From the NCBI GenBank assembly GCA_018242485.1, contig JAFEBV010000027.1, positions 124,001 to 188,000 on the forward strand: a stretch of DNA of 64,000 bases. Reading direction: 5' to 3'. Below are positions 40,093 through 49,523 of this stretch, in pieces. The position numbers were made by a program, and so were the translations under genes. Position 1 is the first letter of the stretch. Each line of letters begins with the position of its first letter. Under the pieces are notes generated by a model. It did not search any database, was not told where the DNA came from, and saw only the letters and a program-made list of their open reading frames with translations. The DNA comes from Pseudomonadota bacterium. Lineage in GTDB: Bacteria; Pseudomonadota; Gammaproteobacteria; Xanthomonadales; Xanthomonadaceae.

Positions 40093-40185
40093 TTACCAGT
40101 AGAACATGGTCTTGGCCAGGAAAACGATCCCGACCATCAATGCCAGCACGATCCGGTGGGTATGGCGGAAGCGGCAGGCGTTCAT
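40093..40185 (-). CDS. 30-residue putative single-span membrane peptide upstream of tpx
   Basis: Reads [20 protein letters not shown] then [10 protein letters not shown]: a basic n-region followed by one hydrophobic helix. A second in-frame ATG at 40194 would add three residues. The ribosome site is weak (GCGGGGG directly before ATG). It could be a leader or regulatory peptide for tpx, a stand-alone small membrane protein, or chance. Confidence 0.4.
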   Translation of the reverse strand: MNACRFRHTHRIVLALMVGIVFLAKTMFYW

Positions 40186-40205
40186 CCCCCGCATCCACAA
40201 GCACG

Positions 40206-40227
40206 CCTATCGCAGCGCTACGATAGG
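40206..40227. promoter_or_regulatory. inverted repeat just before dinB
   Basis: CCTATCG-N8-CGATAGG is a perfect 7-bp inverted repeat ending 4 bp before the dinB ATG, covering where the ribosome site should be. It may be a repressor operator or an RNA hairpin limiting dinB translation. It does not look like a LexA box of the CTG-N10-CAG type. Confidence 0.5.
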
Positions 40228-40231
40228 TGCC

Positions 40232-41296
40232 ATGCGCAAGATCCTGCATGTGGACATGGATGCGTTCTACGCCTCGGTCGAGCAACGCGACGACCCCGCG
40301 CTGCGTGGCAAGCCCGTGGTGGTGGCATGGCGCGGCGCACGCTCGGTGGTGTGCGCGGCTTCCTACGAGGCACGTCAATTCGGTGTGCGCTCGGCGATGC
40401 CGGCAGTGCGCGCCGAACGCCTGTGCCCGGACGCGATCTTCGTGCCGCCGGATTTCAATCGCTACCGCGCGGTCTCCAGACAGGTGCGCGCGATCTTCCT
40501 GCGCCACACCGAGCTCGTCGAGCCGCTGTCGCTGGACGAGGCTTACCTCGACGTGACGGTCAACAAGCTCGGGCTGTCTTCGGCCACCGAAGTGGCGCAG
40601 ACGATCCGCGCGGCGATCCGCGAGGAAACCGACCTGACCGCTTCGGCCGGGGTGGCACCCAACAAATTTCTCGCCAAGATCGCCTCGGACTGGCGCAAGC
40701 CCGATGGCTTGTTCGTGGTGCGCCCACACGAGGTGGAAGCCTTCCTCGCGCCGTTGCTGGTCAGCCGCCTGCCCGGCGTGGGCAAGGTGATGGAAGGCAA
40801 GCTCGCCGCGCTGGGCGTGACCACCGTGGGTGCGCTGGGCAATCTGGCGCAGGACACGCTGGTGAATGCACTGGGCAACTTCGGACGGCGTTTGTACGAA
40901 CTGGCGCGCGGGATCGACGAGCGCGCGGTGTGTCCGAACCAGCCCACCCAGTCGATCTCCGCCGAAGACACTTTCGAGTCCGACCTGCCGCTGGACGCAC
41001 TGGTGCCGCATATCGAGCGCCTCGCCGAGAAGACCTGGACTGCGGCGACGCGCGAAAAGACCCGCAGCGCACGCACCGTCGTCCTCAAACTCAAAACCTC
41101 CGACTTCCGCATCCTCACCCGCAGCCTCACGCCGAGCCTGCCACCTTCCAGCGCAGCCGAACTGGCGCGCATCGCTCTGGACTTGCGTGACCGCGTGCTG
41201 CTGCCGGCACACACCCGTTATCGACTGGTCGGCGTGGGACTGGGGCGATTCGAAGATCATGAAACGACGCTGCCGCAGCCGGAATTATTCAGCTAA
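40232..41296 (+). CDS. dinB: DNA polymerase IV (Y-family translesion polymerase)
   Basis: A 354-residue error-prone polymerase. Catalytic motifs [12 protein letters not shown] (about 6-17) and SLDEAYLDV (about 103), helix-hairpin-helix [12 protein letters not shown] near 180, little-finger domain, and a C-terminal beta-clamp motif QPELF at the very end. ATG 40232 gives the usual [10 protein letters not shown] start; upstream frame extension is not meaningful. Confidence 0.96.
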   Translation: MRKILHVDMDAFYASVEQRDDPALRGKPVVVAWRGARSVVCAASYEARQFGVRSAMPAVRAERLCPDAIFVPPDFNRYRAVSRQVRAIFLRHTELVEPLSLDEAYLDVTVNKLGLSSATEVAQTIRAAIREETDLTASAGVAPNKFLAKIASDWRKPDGLFVVRPHEVEAFLAPLLVSRLPGVGKVMEGKLAALGVTTVGALGNLAQDTLVNALGNFGRRLYELARGIDERAVCPNQPTQSISAEDTFESDLPLDALVPHIERLAEKTWTAATREKTRSARTVVLKLKTSDFRILTRSLTPSLPPSSAAELARIALDLRDRVLLPAHTRYRLVGVGLGRFEDHETTLPQPELFS

Positions 41297-41467
41297 AACA
41301 CCCATTCGGATCGACTGACGCGCCAGCGTCCGAATCGCGACAGGCATCGTGGGCTCGGACGGCGCACTGGCCGATGCGCTTGCTGCCGGAGCGCGCGCAT
41401 TCGATCTATCGGTGCGGATTCCGCAAAACAATCGCGGGACAATGGATCGTCCATAACAAGGTTCGCC

Positions 41468-41548
41468 ATGACGTCCGACGCAAGCCATCTCACCCGCCTG
41501 ATCGCCGCGCTCGACTACGCCGCGCGGCAGCACCGCGACCAGCGTCGA
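41468..41548 (+). pseudogene. N-terminal remnant of an HD-domain (p)ppGpp-hydrolase-like gene
   Basis: Twenty-seven codons read MTSDASHLTRLIAALDYAARQHRDQRR, resembling the start of MESH1/SpoT-type HD proteins, where ALxFAAxxHxxQRR is followed by K-G and the metal-binding core. After CGTCGA the similarity ends abruptly and the 64-residue gene's 3' end follows. It looks like the stump of a deleted gene. 41297-41467 contains nothing else recognisable. Confidence 0.5.
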
Positions 41549-41572
41549 TCCGTCCGTCCGACCATAGCGGGC

Positions 41573-41767
41573 TCAGGCCAGCCGCCGCAGCATCCGCGCG
41601 GGCAGGAACAGCAACTCGTGCAGCATCTCGAACACCCCGCCCACGGCGATGCCGACGAGGCGGAAGGGAAGCAGCAACAACCACACGAGCGGATACAGCA
41701 CCAGCGCCAGCAAGGCCAGCGGCCAGCACAGCACGAACAGCAGCAGCCACAGCAGGAAGGTCGTCAT
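41573..41767 (-). CDS. small hydrophobic membrane protein, 64 residues
   Basis: MTTFLLWLLLFVLCWPLALL and on: two closely spaced membrane helices (about 3-22 and 24-45) ending in a basic amphipathic tail (LPARMLRRLA). No known domain. It is a plausible small xanthomonad membrane protein. Function unknown. Confidence 0.65.
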   Translation of the reverse strand: MTTFLLWLLLFVLCWPLALLALVLYPLVWLLLLPFRLVGIAVGGVFEMLHELLFLPARMLRRLA

Positions 41768-41871
41768 CGCGCAAGTTCCGAATACTGGCTACACCATAGC
41801 GGCAATCTCCCTGCAAACAAGTGCCACAGGTCACGCCGGCCCGAAGCCGGTGTGCATGGATCCGGATACCG

Positions 41872-42237
41872 TCAGGGCTTGCGGGCTTTCAGCGTCGCCA
41901 AGTACGCGATGATGTCCGCCCGGATTTGCGGGTCGTCGACGCGGTAACCCATACGCTGCCCCGGAACGAGCTTCTCCGGATCGCTGAGCCAGCGATCGAG
42001 CAGGCGTGCATCCCAGACGAGGCCGCTTCTGCGCAGCGCATCGCTGTACGCGAAACCCGGCACGCTGCCCGCGCGCCGGCCGACGACGCCGGCATGCCGT
42101 GGCCCCACACGATCGCTGTCCACCGAGTGACAGGCGCCGCAACGCGCCTCGTAAGCCTGCTGGCCGCGCACGGCGTCGCCTCCCGCCCATGCAGTGCCGA
42201 CGGACATCCATGCGACGGCCAGCAGCATCGCGCGCAT
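41872..42237 (-). CDS. class I c-type cytochrome
   Basis: A 121-residue periplasmic electron carrier. Signal peptide (MRAMLLAVAWMSVGTAWA), haem motif CGACHS near 36, distal Met region KLVPGQRMGYRVDDP, and C-terminal helix ADIIAYLATLK, as in cytochrome c2/c550. ATG lies 2 bp after the stop of the ferritin-like gene, indicating coupled translation. Member of the divergent cluster opposite the ECF sigma gene. Confidence 0.92.
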   Translation of the reverse strand: MRAMLLAVAWMSVGTAWAGGDAVRGQQAYEARCGACHSVDSDRVGPRHAGVVGRRAGSVPGFAYSDALRRSGLVWDARLLDRWLSDPEKLVPGQRMGYRVDDPQIRADIIAYLATLKARKP

Positions 42238-42239
42238 CG

Positions 42240-42818
42240 TCAGCCTCCGAAACTCAACGCCTGCGCCGGCAACGTCCGACCCAGCACCTGCGAGAGCGCC
42301 GTCCAGTGCATCGTTTCGTCCGCCGCCAGACGCGCGGCCACCTGACCGAGCTTGTTGTCGCGGAACGAGGGGATCACGCCCAGATAGGCGTTCGCCGCAC
42401 CCAGTTCGAGCCGCGCCGCCAAGTTCAGCACGTCGTTCTGGTTCTTCAGCGATGCGGCATTGAGCGCCTTCGCGTAGTCGTCCAGCGATTTTTCCGCCAC
42501 TGGTTTGCCGCCGAGCTTGCGGATCGTCGCCAGCAGCGCATCGCGATGCGCCTTGTGGTGCGACTGGAAGGCCACCGCCACACCCAGCACGGGTTTTTGC
42601 AGCAGACCGCTGCCGGCGCCGAGCTGGTAGGCGTTGATGGCCTCGTGCTCCAGGCCCAGAGCGACATTGAGGATGCCCACGTCGGCTTCCATCGACGCCG
42701 ACGACTGCGCGACCGCGGTGCTCACGCCGCCCAGCATGGCGATGGTCGCGGCCGACAGGGCGACCTGTCCGGTGCGGGCAAGGAAGATGCGACGGGCGGG
42801 GTCGTTGTTCGAATGCAT
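42240..42818 (-). CDS. exported ferritin-like (DUF4439-type) protein
   Basis: A 192-residue protein with a twin-arginine-like signal (ARRIFLARTGQVALSAATIA) and a four-helix bundle. Carboxylate/His pairs are spaced as in ferritin-like diiron proteins: LEHEAINAY, HHKAHRD, ELGAANAY and DETMHW. GGAG precedes ATG 42818. A Tat-exported diiron or stress-binding role is inferred. Middle gene of the SRPBCC, ferritin-like and cytochrome c trio. Confidence 0.85.
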   Translation of the reverse strand: MHSNNDPARRIFLARTGQVALSAATIAMLGGVSTAVAQSSASMEADVGILNVALGLEHEAINAYQLGAGSGLLQKPVLGVAVAFQSHHKAHRDALLATIRKLGGKPVAEKSLDDYAKALNAASLKNQNDVLNLAARLELGAANAYLGVIPSFRDNKLGQVAARLAADETMHWTALSQVLGRTLPAQALSFGG

Positions 42819-42909
42819 GTCCAACTCCTGATCGATTTGGCGGAAGTGCCGTGGATGGATACGGCACGGTTGCCGATTCGGATGCAGCCGCACGAGCGGC
42901 CTGATGTCG

Positions 42910-43905
42910 TCAGCGTCCAGACGCCGAAGCCGCGCTCTCCAGATGTCCGCGCAATCCGCTTTCCCCGGCACGCATGACACCGTCGTGATTCCAGCGGAAC
43001 ACCGGTGCGAGCAGCGGTGCCAGCCAGCGCATCCACGGGCGGGTCAGGCGCACGCGCCAGACATAGGTCACGTCGGTGACGCCACCCTCGCTGCGCAGCA
43101 ACCAGATGCCTTCGCCGACGAGTTGGCCGCGTGAGAGTCCGCGCAGGCGTCGATGAAGTACCGATTCGACCGATTCGACATCGATGGCGAGCCGATACGG
43201 CAACCGCGTCGACCAATCGATACGACGCACGCTGCCGACGCCGTCCTTGCCGCCGTCGCGCAGGGTCTGCACGCGCCGCACATAGGGCCACCAGCGCGGC
43301 CAGGTCGTCGGGTCGGTGAGAGCCGCCCATACTCGCTCGACGGGCGCGCGGATGCGCCAATGGCTGACAAGGTCGAAGTGGGCCGAAGATCGCGCCTGTT
43401 CCGGAGCCGAACCACTGGGGATGATCGACGCAGACCCGCCGCGCGAATAGCCGCGCACTTCGATGTCGTGCTTGTCCTCCAATGTGGCGGCGCGGACTTC
43501 GCGGCGGATTTGCGCTTCCAGCAACGGGCGCAGGAGGCGACCGACGACCGGCAGCAAGGGCAGGCGGACGCGGATGTCCACTTGTGTGCCGATGCGCGGC
43601 CCTTCGTGTCGCGCCGCAAAACTGAAATCCAGCATCGCGCCACGATTGAACCCTTCCACGGATCGATCGTGCATGCTGCCGTCCGCATCGATGCTGCGCT
43701 CGAACACATCGCGCTGGCGGATGCCCAGCAGACGCACCTTCTGCACGAAGCGCGCACCGCCGGGCCACCGCTGCACCACCTCGAAGCGCAGCCGCGGGTG
43801 AACGTTGCGGGCGATGTGGTGATCCAGATCCGCGAACTGGTTGCGGACGACCTCCACGGGGGCGGCGATCCATTCGCTGTGATTCACCTCGGCATAGCGT
43901 GTCAT
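42910..43905 (-). CDS. double SRPBCC-domain protein
   Basis: A 331-residue protein made of two START/SRPBCC-like halves: N-terminal (EVNHSEWIAAPVEVVRNQFADLDHH) and C-terminal (HFDLVSHWRIRAPVERVWAALTDPTTWPRWWPYV), joined by a Ser-rich linker near residue 175. Such folds bind hydrophobic ligands; the ligand is unknown. ATG 43905 faces the ECF sigma gene across a 198-bp divergent region, so it is a likely member of that sigma factor's regulon. Confidence 0.85.
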   Translation of the reverse strand: MTRYAEVNHSEWIAAPVEVVRNQFADLDHHIARNVHPRLRFEVVQRWPGGARFVQKVRLLGIRQRDVFERSIDADGSMHDRSVEGFNRGAMLDFSFAARHEGPRIGTQVDIRVRLPLLPVVGRLLRPLLEAQIRREVRAATLEDKHDIEVRGYSRGGSASIIPSGSAPEQARSSAHFDLVSHWRIRAPVERVWAALTDPTTWPRWWPYVRRVQTLRDGGKDGVGSVRRIDWSTRLPYRLAIDVESVESVLHRRLRGLSRGQLVGEGIWLLRSEGGVTDVTYVWRVRLTRPWMRWLAPLLAPVFRWNHDGVMRAGESGLRGHLESAASASGR

Positions 43906-44031
43906 GCGGCGACTCCGGCAGCGGCGACTGCCTACCCTTACGCACGAACAGGCGATCCGGATGCGCACGGCAACCGGCATGCATCCAGGATCGCGTTTCC
44001 TGCGTATCCGTGTCATCGTCGTCCGCACCGT

Positions 44032-44050
44032 GCGCCCTGCTTGCAGGCGC
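44032..44050. promoter_or_regulatory. hairpin/operator candidate in the divergent SRPBCC-ECF promoter region
   Basis: GCGCC-CTGC-TT-GCAG-GCGC, an 8-bp dyad with one extra base, in the 198-bp gap between the SRPBCC and ECF sigma genes. It could bind a regulator of either direction. No clear ECF -35/-10 pair could be assigned by eye. Confidence 0.35.
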
Positions 44051-44103
44051 CCGACCGGGAAAAAACTCTGCGCCATGCTCGCACTTTCAACCGAGTTTCC
44101 CCC

Positions 44104-44850
44104 ATGAATGCCGCACCGCGAACAACCCGGATCGCCGACCGCGAAGATCCGCTCTCCGATCTTCCGCAAACACCCGCGGACGCGGAATCGAATGTTGGCG
44201 ATCCGTTCGCGGATACCGACGTGCCGCATGGCCTGCCAGCGGATCCGGATCGTGGCCGCGGCTTGTCGGCGACCCTCGCGGACGAGCAGTTGTGCGCATG
44301 GATCGCGGCCATCGTCGTACACGACGAACGCGCGCTGGCGGCGCTGTACGACGCCACGGTCGGGCGCGTGTTCGGACTGGTGCGGCGCATCGTCCGCGCC
44401 GTCGCGATCGCCGAGGAAGTGGTCGAGGATGTCTATTTCCAGATCTGGCGGCAAGCCGCCCGCTTCGACCCCGGGCGTGGCAAGGCGCTGACCTGGCTGC
44501 TGTCGATCGCGCGTTCGCGCGCGATCGACGCGCTGCGGCGCGAGTCGCGCTTCCAGAACGAGGAAGCAGACGCCGGGGCACACGCGGACGCAGCCGACCA
44601 TGCGGCGCCGGAAGCCGACGAACTGCTCGATCTGGCGCGCCGCCAAGCCGATCTCCACCAGGCGCTCGCCCTGCTCGGCGACCAGCCGCGGCAACTGGTG
44701 TCGCTGGCCTTTTTCCGCGGGCTGAGCCATGAGGAGATCGCCCACCACACCCGCATGCCACTGGGCACGGTCAAGTCGCAGATTCGGCGCGCGCTGCTGC
44801 ACCTGCGCACGTTGCTTGGCGAGGAGACCGCCCCGCTTCCGGGTTCATGA
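44104..44850 (+). CDS. ECF RNA polymerase sigma factor (SigE/ChrR-system type)
   Basis: A 248-residue sigma factor. Region 2 (YDATVGRVFGLVRRIVRAVAIAEEVVEDVYFQIW) and region 4 helix-turn-helix (LSHEEIAHHTRMPLGTVKSQIRRALLHLR). An acidic, Pro-rich N-terminal extension of about 58 residues precedes region 2, unusual for ECF factors. The next gene encodes a cupin protein of ChrR type, so the pair resembles redox/singlet-oxygen responding systems. Confidence 0.9.
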   Translation: MNAAPRTTRIADREDPLSDLPQTPADAESNVGDPFADTDVPHGLPADPDRGRGLSATLADEQLCAWIAAIVVHDERALAALYDATVGRVFGLVRRIVRAVAIAEEVVEDVYFQIWRQAARFDPGRGKALTWLLSIARSRAIDALRRESRFQNEEADAGAHADAADHAAPEADELLDLARRQADLHQALALLGDQPRQLVSLAFFRGLSHEEIAHHTRMPLGTVKSQIRRALLHLRTLLGEETAPLPGS

Positions 44851-44906
44851 GCCTGCCGAACCGCGCGCAACCAGCGCGTTCATGCCGCAATCTGGAGAAT
44901 CGCACC

Positions 44907-45761
44907 ATGCCGTCCCGTCCCTTGCCGTACCGCATCGATACCGCGCCCGACCCGGTCGATCGCGAACTTGAACCCCTGCTGGGAGAGCCCATCGCAAAGG
45001 CTTGCGCCGATTTCGGCAGCGACACTGCCATCGGCCCGCTGCGCACGCGACTGTTGCACCGCGTGGCCGAATCGGCCGCCGCTTCGCGCCGCATGTTCAC
45101 CGCACGGCCGCAGCGCATGGCCGCCGAGCAACTGGCTCCCGGCGTGTTCGCGCGCACCCTGTACGAAACCCGGGCAGATCATGCCCCGCGACCTGGCGAG
45201 CCGGTGCGCGCGCGCTTGATCGAAGTGCATGCGCGTACGCGCTGGGCAATGCCCGGCGACGGACTCGATCGCGAATGGCTGGTGCTCAAGGGCGCAGCAC
45301 GACTCGACGGCGAGCGGATGGAATTGCGGGACTACCATCTGGCTCCCGGGACGGGTGCCGGCGCGGTGCTGGAATCCGATGAGGGCGCGACCTTGTTCCT
45401 GCGCGAGTGCCGCCTGCCGGATGGGGGAGGCGGCAAACCGCTCACGGTGCGCGACGAGGAAGCCGGATGGCCGGAGTTCGCGCCCGGCATCCATCGCCGC
45501 GTACTGTGGCAGCACGCGGGACAGGCGGCGATGCTGTATTGCGCGCAAGCCGGCGCGTGCCTCCCGCTGCACAGCCATGGCCGCGACGAGGAATGCCTGA
45601 TGTTGCAGGGCGAATTGTTTCTGGACGACCTGCTGTTGCGGGAAGGCGATTACCAACTGGCCCCGGCCGGCACCAGCCATCACACCACCGCCACCGACAC
45701 CGGCGTGGTGATCTACGCGCACGGCGACCTGGATCTCCAGATCACGCCGGCACCGGCTTGA
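44907..45761 (+). CDS. cupin protein, probable ChrR-like anti-sigma factor
   Basis: A 284-residue protein with an N-terminal helical part (RELEPLLGEPIAKACADFG) and two cupin halves. The second has HSHGRDEECLMLQGELFLDD ... GTSHHTT, with His and Glu residues suited to zinc. ATG 44907 has GGAG 9 bp upstream. An ATG at 44847 overlapping the sigma stop (ATGA) would add 20 poorly structured residues. As in ChrR, loss of metal or a reactive species at the cupin may release the sigma factor (inference). Confidence 0.85.
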   Translation: MPSRPLPYRIDTAPDPVDRELEPLLGEPIAKACADFGSDTAIGPLRTRLLHRVAESAAASRRMFTARPQRMAAEQLAPGVFARTLYETRADHAPRPGEPVRARLIEVHARTRWAMPGDGLDREWLVLKGAARLDGERMELRDYHLAPGTGAGAVLESDEGATLFLRECRLPDGGGGKPLTVRDEEAGWPEFAPGIHRRVLWQHAGQAAMLYCAQAGACLPLHSHGRDEECLMLQGELFLDDLLLREGDYQLAPAGTSHHTTATDTGVVIYAHGDLDLQITPAPA

Positions 45762-45815
45762 TGCCCGCGGGCGCGCCACGCCACGTCGTTCCATCCTTCC
45801 ATCGCGATTCCGCGA

Positions 45816-45821
45816 TATAAT
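45816..45821 (+). promoter_or_regulatory. -10 element of the ahcY promoter
   Basis: Consensus TATAAT, 12 bp before the riboswitch begins. The -35 region is weak (ATCCTT at 17-bp spacing). Confidence 0.6.
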
Positions 45822-45833
45822 GGCCGCCTACCC

Positions 45834-45891
45834 CGCCGAGGGGCGCTGCAATCCCGGACTGCGCAACGCAGCCGCTGGAACAGGCTCGGCG
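45834..45891 (+). promoter_or_regulatory. SAH riboswitch upstream of ahcY
   Basis: P1 stem CGCCGAG (45834-45840) pairs with CTCGGCG (45885-45891). Between them are the conserved core pieces GGGGCGCTGCAA and CAGGCTCGG of the S-adenosylhomocysteine riboswitch. SAH binding should switch ahcY on, so the hydrolase is made when its toxic substrate accumulates. Confidence 0.92.
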
Positions 45892-45970
45892 TGGTTGACA
45901 AAGTTTCCCGCAACCGCGCCCGTTAACCTTTAGCCGCCATCCACGCGGTCATTCGACTAACGGAGCCACC

Positions 45971-47398
<1,428 letters not shown>

Positions 47399-47420
47399 GC
47401 GCGATCGGGCTAGCGCACAT

Positions 47421-47448
47421 CCGGCGGCCAGGAGCCGCCGGGTTTTTT
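47421..47448 (+). terminator. intrinsic terminator of ahcY
   Basis: Perfect 8-bp stem CCGGCGGC / GCCGCCGG with a 5-nt loop, followed by six T residues, 22 bp after the ahcY stop. Confidence 0.92.
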
Positions 47449-47532
47449 CAGGCGAATCCCCGCACGACTCGTTACGATTTACCGCGAACCATGCCGAGCA
47501 CATCGGCGATGGCTTGGATCACGGCTTGCGGA

Positions 47533-47655
47533 TCACTCGCCTGCATCCGCCGTTTGCGCCGCAGGCATCTGGCATGCCGACGCGGCCAGCAGCGCGGCCG
47601 CAAGAAACCCGCGGGTGCGGGCGGCTCGTGCCAGCAAGGGGGCGGAATGGAGCAT
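47533..47655 (-). CDS. small putative lipoprotein, 40 residues
   Basis: MLHSAPLLARAARTRGFLAA then ALLAASACQMPAAQTADAGE. It has a basic n-region, hydrophobic core and lipobox LAASAC, after which only eleven residues remain. It starts 20 bp after the dehydrogenase stop on the same strand. It could be a true micro-lipoprotein or the stump of a longer one. Confidence 0.5.
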   Translation of the reverse strand: MLHSAPLLARAARTRGFLAAALLAASACQMPAAQTADAGE

Positions 47656-47675
47656 GCGCGGTCTCCGCGCGGGAC

Positions 47676-48554
47676 TCAGGGAAGTGCGTGGACGCCGGCG
47701 TCGAAAGCATGCACGACAGCCACCATGTCGGCATCGCCGCACCCGGATGCGCAAGCCGCACGATACAGCGCGGCGCTTTGGCCGATCAGCGGGGCGTGCG
47801 CATGCACACGCGCGCACTCGTCCCGCACCAGTTCGGCAATGGTGGCGACGTCGCGGATTGCCGCCTGCGGACTGTCGTCGGCGCGAACGAGCTTGCCCAT
47901 CTTGGCCCGCGATACCGCGCTGGCCATCGGCCCGACATCCAGCACCTGTTCGAGCAGCGCCAGATTGAGTCCGCCGCGCACGGCGGCATGCGCAGTCTCG
48001 GCGAGCACGGCGACCATGCCGATCAGGAAATGGTTGGCCGCCAGCTTCATGCGCATCGCGCCCGGCACCGGGCCGCAATGGAATACCCGCGTGCACAACG
48101 GATCGAGCAACGGCAAAACGAATTCGACCGCCGTGGGTGCCCCGGCGACCATGCCGACCAATTGGCCCTGCTCTGCGGGTGCGCGCGACCCGGAAACCGG
48201 AGCCTCGACGTAGCAACCCCCGGCGGCGAGGATGTCGCTTTCCAGTTCCAGCGAATGCGTGGGAGCGATCGTGCCCAACTGAACCACGACCCTGCCGGAC
48301 ATTCGCGCGGCGAAGCGCGGCGTGCGTCGGCCGAGTACGGCATCGAGCGCAGCCGCATCCCGCAGCATCGTCAGGACGACCCGGCTGCGGGCGAACAAGT
48401 CATCCACCGAGCAGGCCCGGCGCGCGCCCTGCGCAACCAGTGCATCGCAGCGTTCCGGCGTGCGATTCCATACCACCAGATCGATGCCCGCGCGCAAAAG
48501 GTTGCCCGCCATCGGCAAACCCATGTGGCCGATTCCGATGAAGCCCACGTTCAC
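47676..48554 (-). CDS. NAD(P)-dependent beta-hydroxyacid dehydrogenase family protein
   Basis: A 292-residue reductase of the 3-hydroxyisobutyrate dehydrogenase family. N-terminal dinucleotide motif GFIGIGHMGLPMAGNL, substrate-binding APVSGSRAPAEQGQL, and the helical domain with KLAANHFLIG, where the catalytic Lys lies. GTG 48554 starts the protein and overlaps the hydrolase stop (GTGA). The family includes glyoxylate, succinic semialdehyde and beta-hydroxyisobutyrate reductases; the substrate is not assigned. Confidence 0.9.
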   Translation of the reverse strand: MNVGFIGIGHMGLPMAGNLLRAGIDLVVWNRTPERCDALVAQGARRACSVDDLFARSRVVLTMLRDAAALDAVLGRRTPRFAARMSGRVVVQLGTIAPTHSLELESDILAAGGCYVEAPVSGSRAPAEQGQLVGMVAGAPTAVEFVLPLLDPLCTRVFHCGPVPGAMRMKLAANHFLIGMVAVLAETAHAAVRGGLNLALLEQVLDVGPMASAVSRAKMGKLVRADDSPQAAIRDVATIAELVRDECARVHAHAPLIGQSAALYRAACASGCGDADMVAVVHAFDAGVHALP

Positions 48555-49402
48555 AAGATCGACTCGGGCGCAAAGGTGGGCACGCCATACAGGCGCCGCT
48601 GCAGGAACGCCAGCACCTCGTCGCGCGCCTGCACGGTAGGTTCGCCATCGGCATCGATCAGATGGGCGGTGAACACGCTGTGCGGACTGGCAACAATCTG
48701 TTTGAAGAACGGTGGCGGGTCGGGATGCGCGGCATCGTCGGGCAACACGCGGCCGATGAAGCGCGGCCCGAGGGCCTCCCGGTAGGCTGCAAAGCGTGCC
48801 GCCCGGCAATGCCGATCGCCTTCAAAGCGATAGCCCAGCACGGTCAGATCCTCGCGTTCCAGCCGCTCCCGCACCGCTGCCAGTTCGCCGGCATCACTGG
48901 CTACCGCCGCCGGATCGTCCAGCGGCAGGGAAGGCTGCGCCAGCACCGGCGCCAGCATGGCCGGTTCGAGCATCATCGACAATGCGAAATTGCCGGTGAA
49001 GCACATGCCGATGGCACCCACACCCGGACCGCCGCATTCATCCATCATCGTGCGCGCCAACGCACGCAGCCAAGCCGCGACCGGACTGGCGCCCTGCCCT
49101 GCCAGCGCTCGGAACTCGGCGGAAACGCAGGTGCGGCGCATGATCGCCAGCCCCTCCTGCGCCAGCGGGAAAGCCCCGTCCACGCCGAACAACGATGGCA
49201 TGTACACGGTGAACCCGGCACGCCGCACCCAGCGTGCGAAGCGCGCCACCTGCGGGCTGATGCCGGGCATCTCCGCCATGACCACCACCCCCGGCCCGCT
49301 GCCCGACACGAGCACGCGCCGGGCGACACCCTCCAGGGTGTAGTGGCGAACGACGAAGTCCTCCAGCGCGTCGTCTTCGGCAGAGCGTGAACCTGCGTCC
49401 AT
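48551..49402 (-). CDS. dienelactone hydrolase family protein
   Basis: A 283-residue alpha/beta hydrolase. Its nucleophile is Cys in GAIGMCFTGNFAL (G-x-C-x-G), with a candidate catalytic His in SPHSVFTAHLID. Length slightly above classical DLH (about 236). GGAAGG precedes ATG 49402. It is first in an operon with the dehydrogenase and small lipoprotein, and divergent from a GlxA-type regulator that probably controls it. Confidence 0.88.
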   Translation of the reverse strand: MDAGSRSAEDDALEDFVVRHYTLEGVARRVLVSGSGPGVVVMAEMPGISPQVARFARWVRRAGFTVYMPSLFGVDGAFPLAQEGLAIMRRTCVSAEFRALAGQGASPVAAWLRALARTMMDECGGPGVGAIGMCFTGNFALSMMLEPAMLAPVLAQPSLPLDDPAAVASDAGELAAVRERLEREDLTVLGYRFEGDRHCRAARFAAYREALGPRFIGRVLPDDAAHPDPPPFFKQIVASPHSVFTAHLIDADGEPTVQARDEVLAFLQRRLYGVPTFAPESIL

Positions 49403-49488
49403 GGGGTTTCCTTCCTGTCGCGGCGGCTTCGGAATGGCGGAATCGATCACTCCCGTGCATTGAACGCTGGCATGCGGACGCCGCGTAG

Positions 49489-49523
49489 TGTCCAATACGA
49501 CATCTTTCGAGCCATATCGGACA
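49489..49523. promoter_or_regulatory. operator-like inverted repeat before the GlxA-type regulator
   Basis: TGTCCAATA (49489-49497) and TATCGGACA (49515-49523) are inverted copies, matching at 8 of 9 positions, with 17 bp between. The right half overlaps the regulator's start codon; the site lies in the 120-bp gap with the divergent hydrolase gene. Autoregulation is likely. Confidence 0.55.

Noticed and set aside
43906..44103. ECF-type promoter ATCCAG ... CGTAT in the divergent region
   Set aside because: Spacing is about 14 bp and the -35 lacks the TG start of the known SigE consensus, so it could not be assigned with confidence.
45895..45900. Consensus-like TTGACA after the SAH riboswitch as a second ahcY promoter
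   Set aside because: No -10 hexamer at 16-18 bp; the TTAACC further on is at wrong spacing. The TATAAT before the riboswitch explains transcription.
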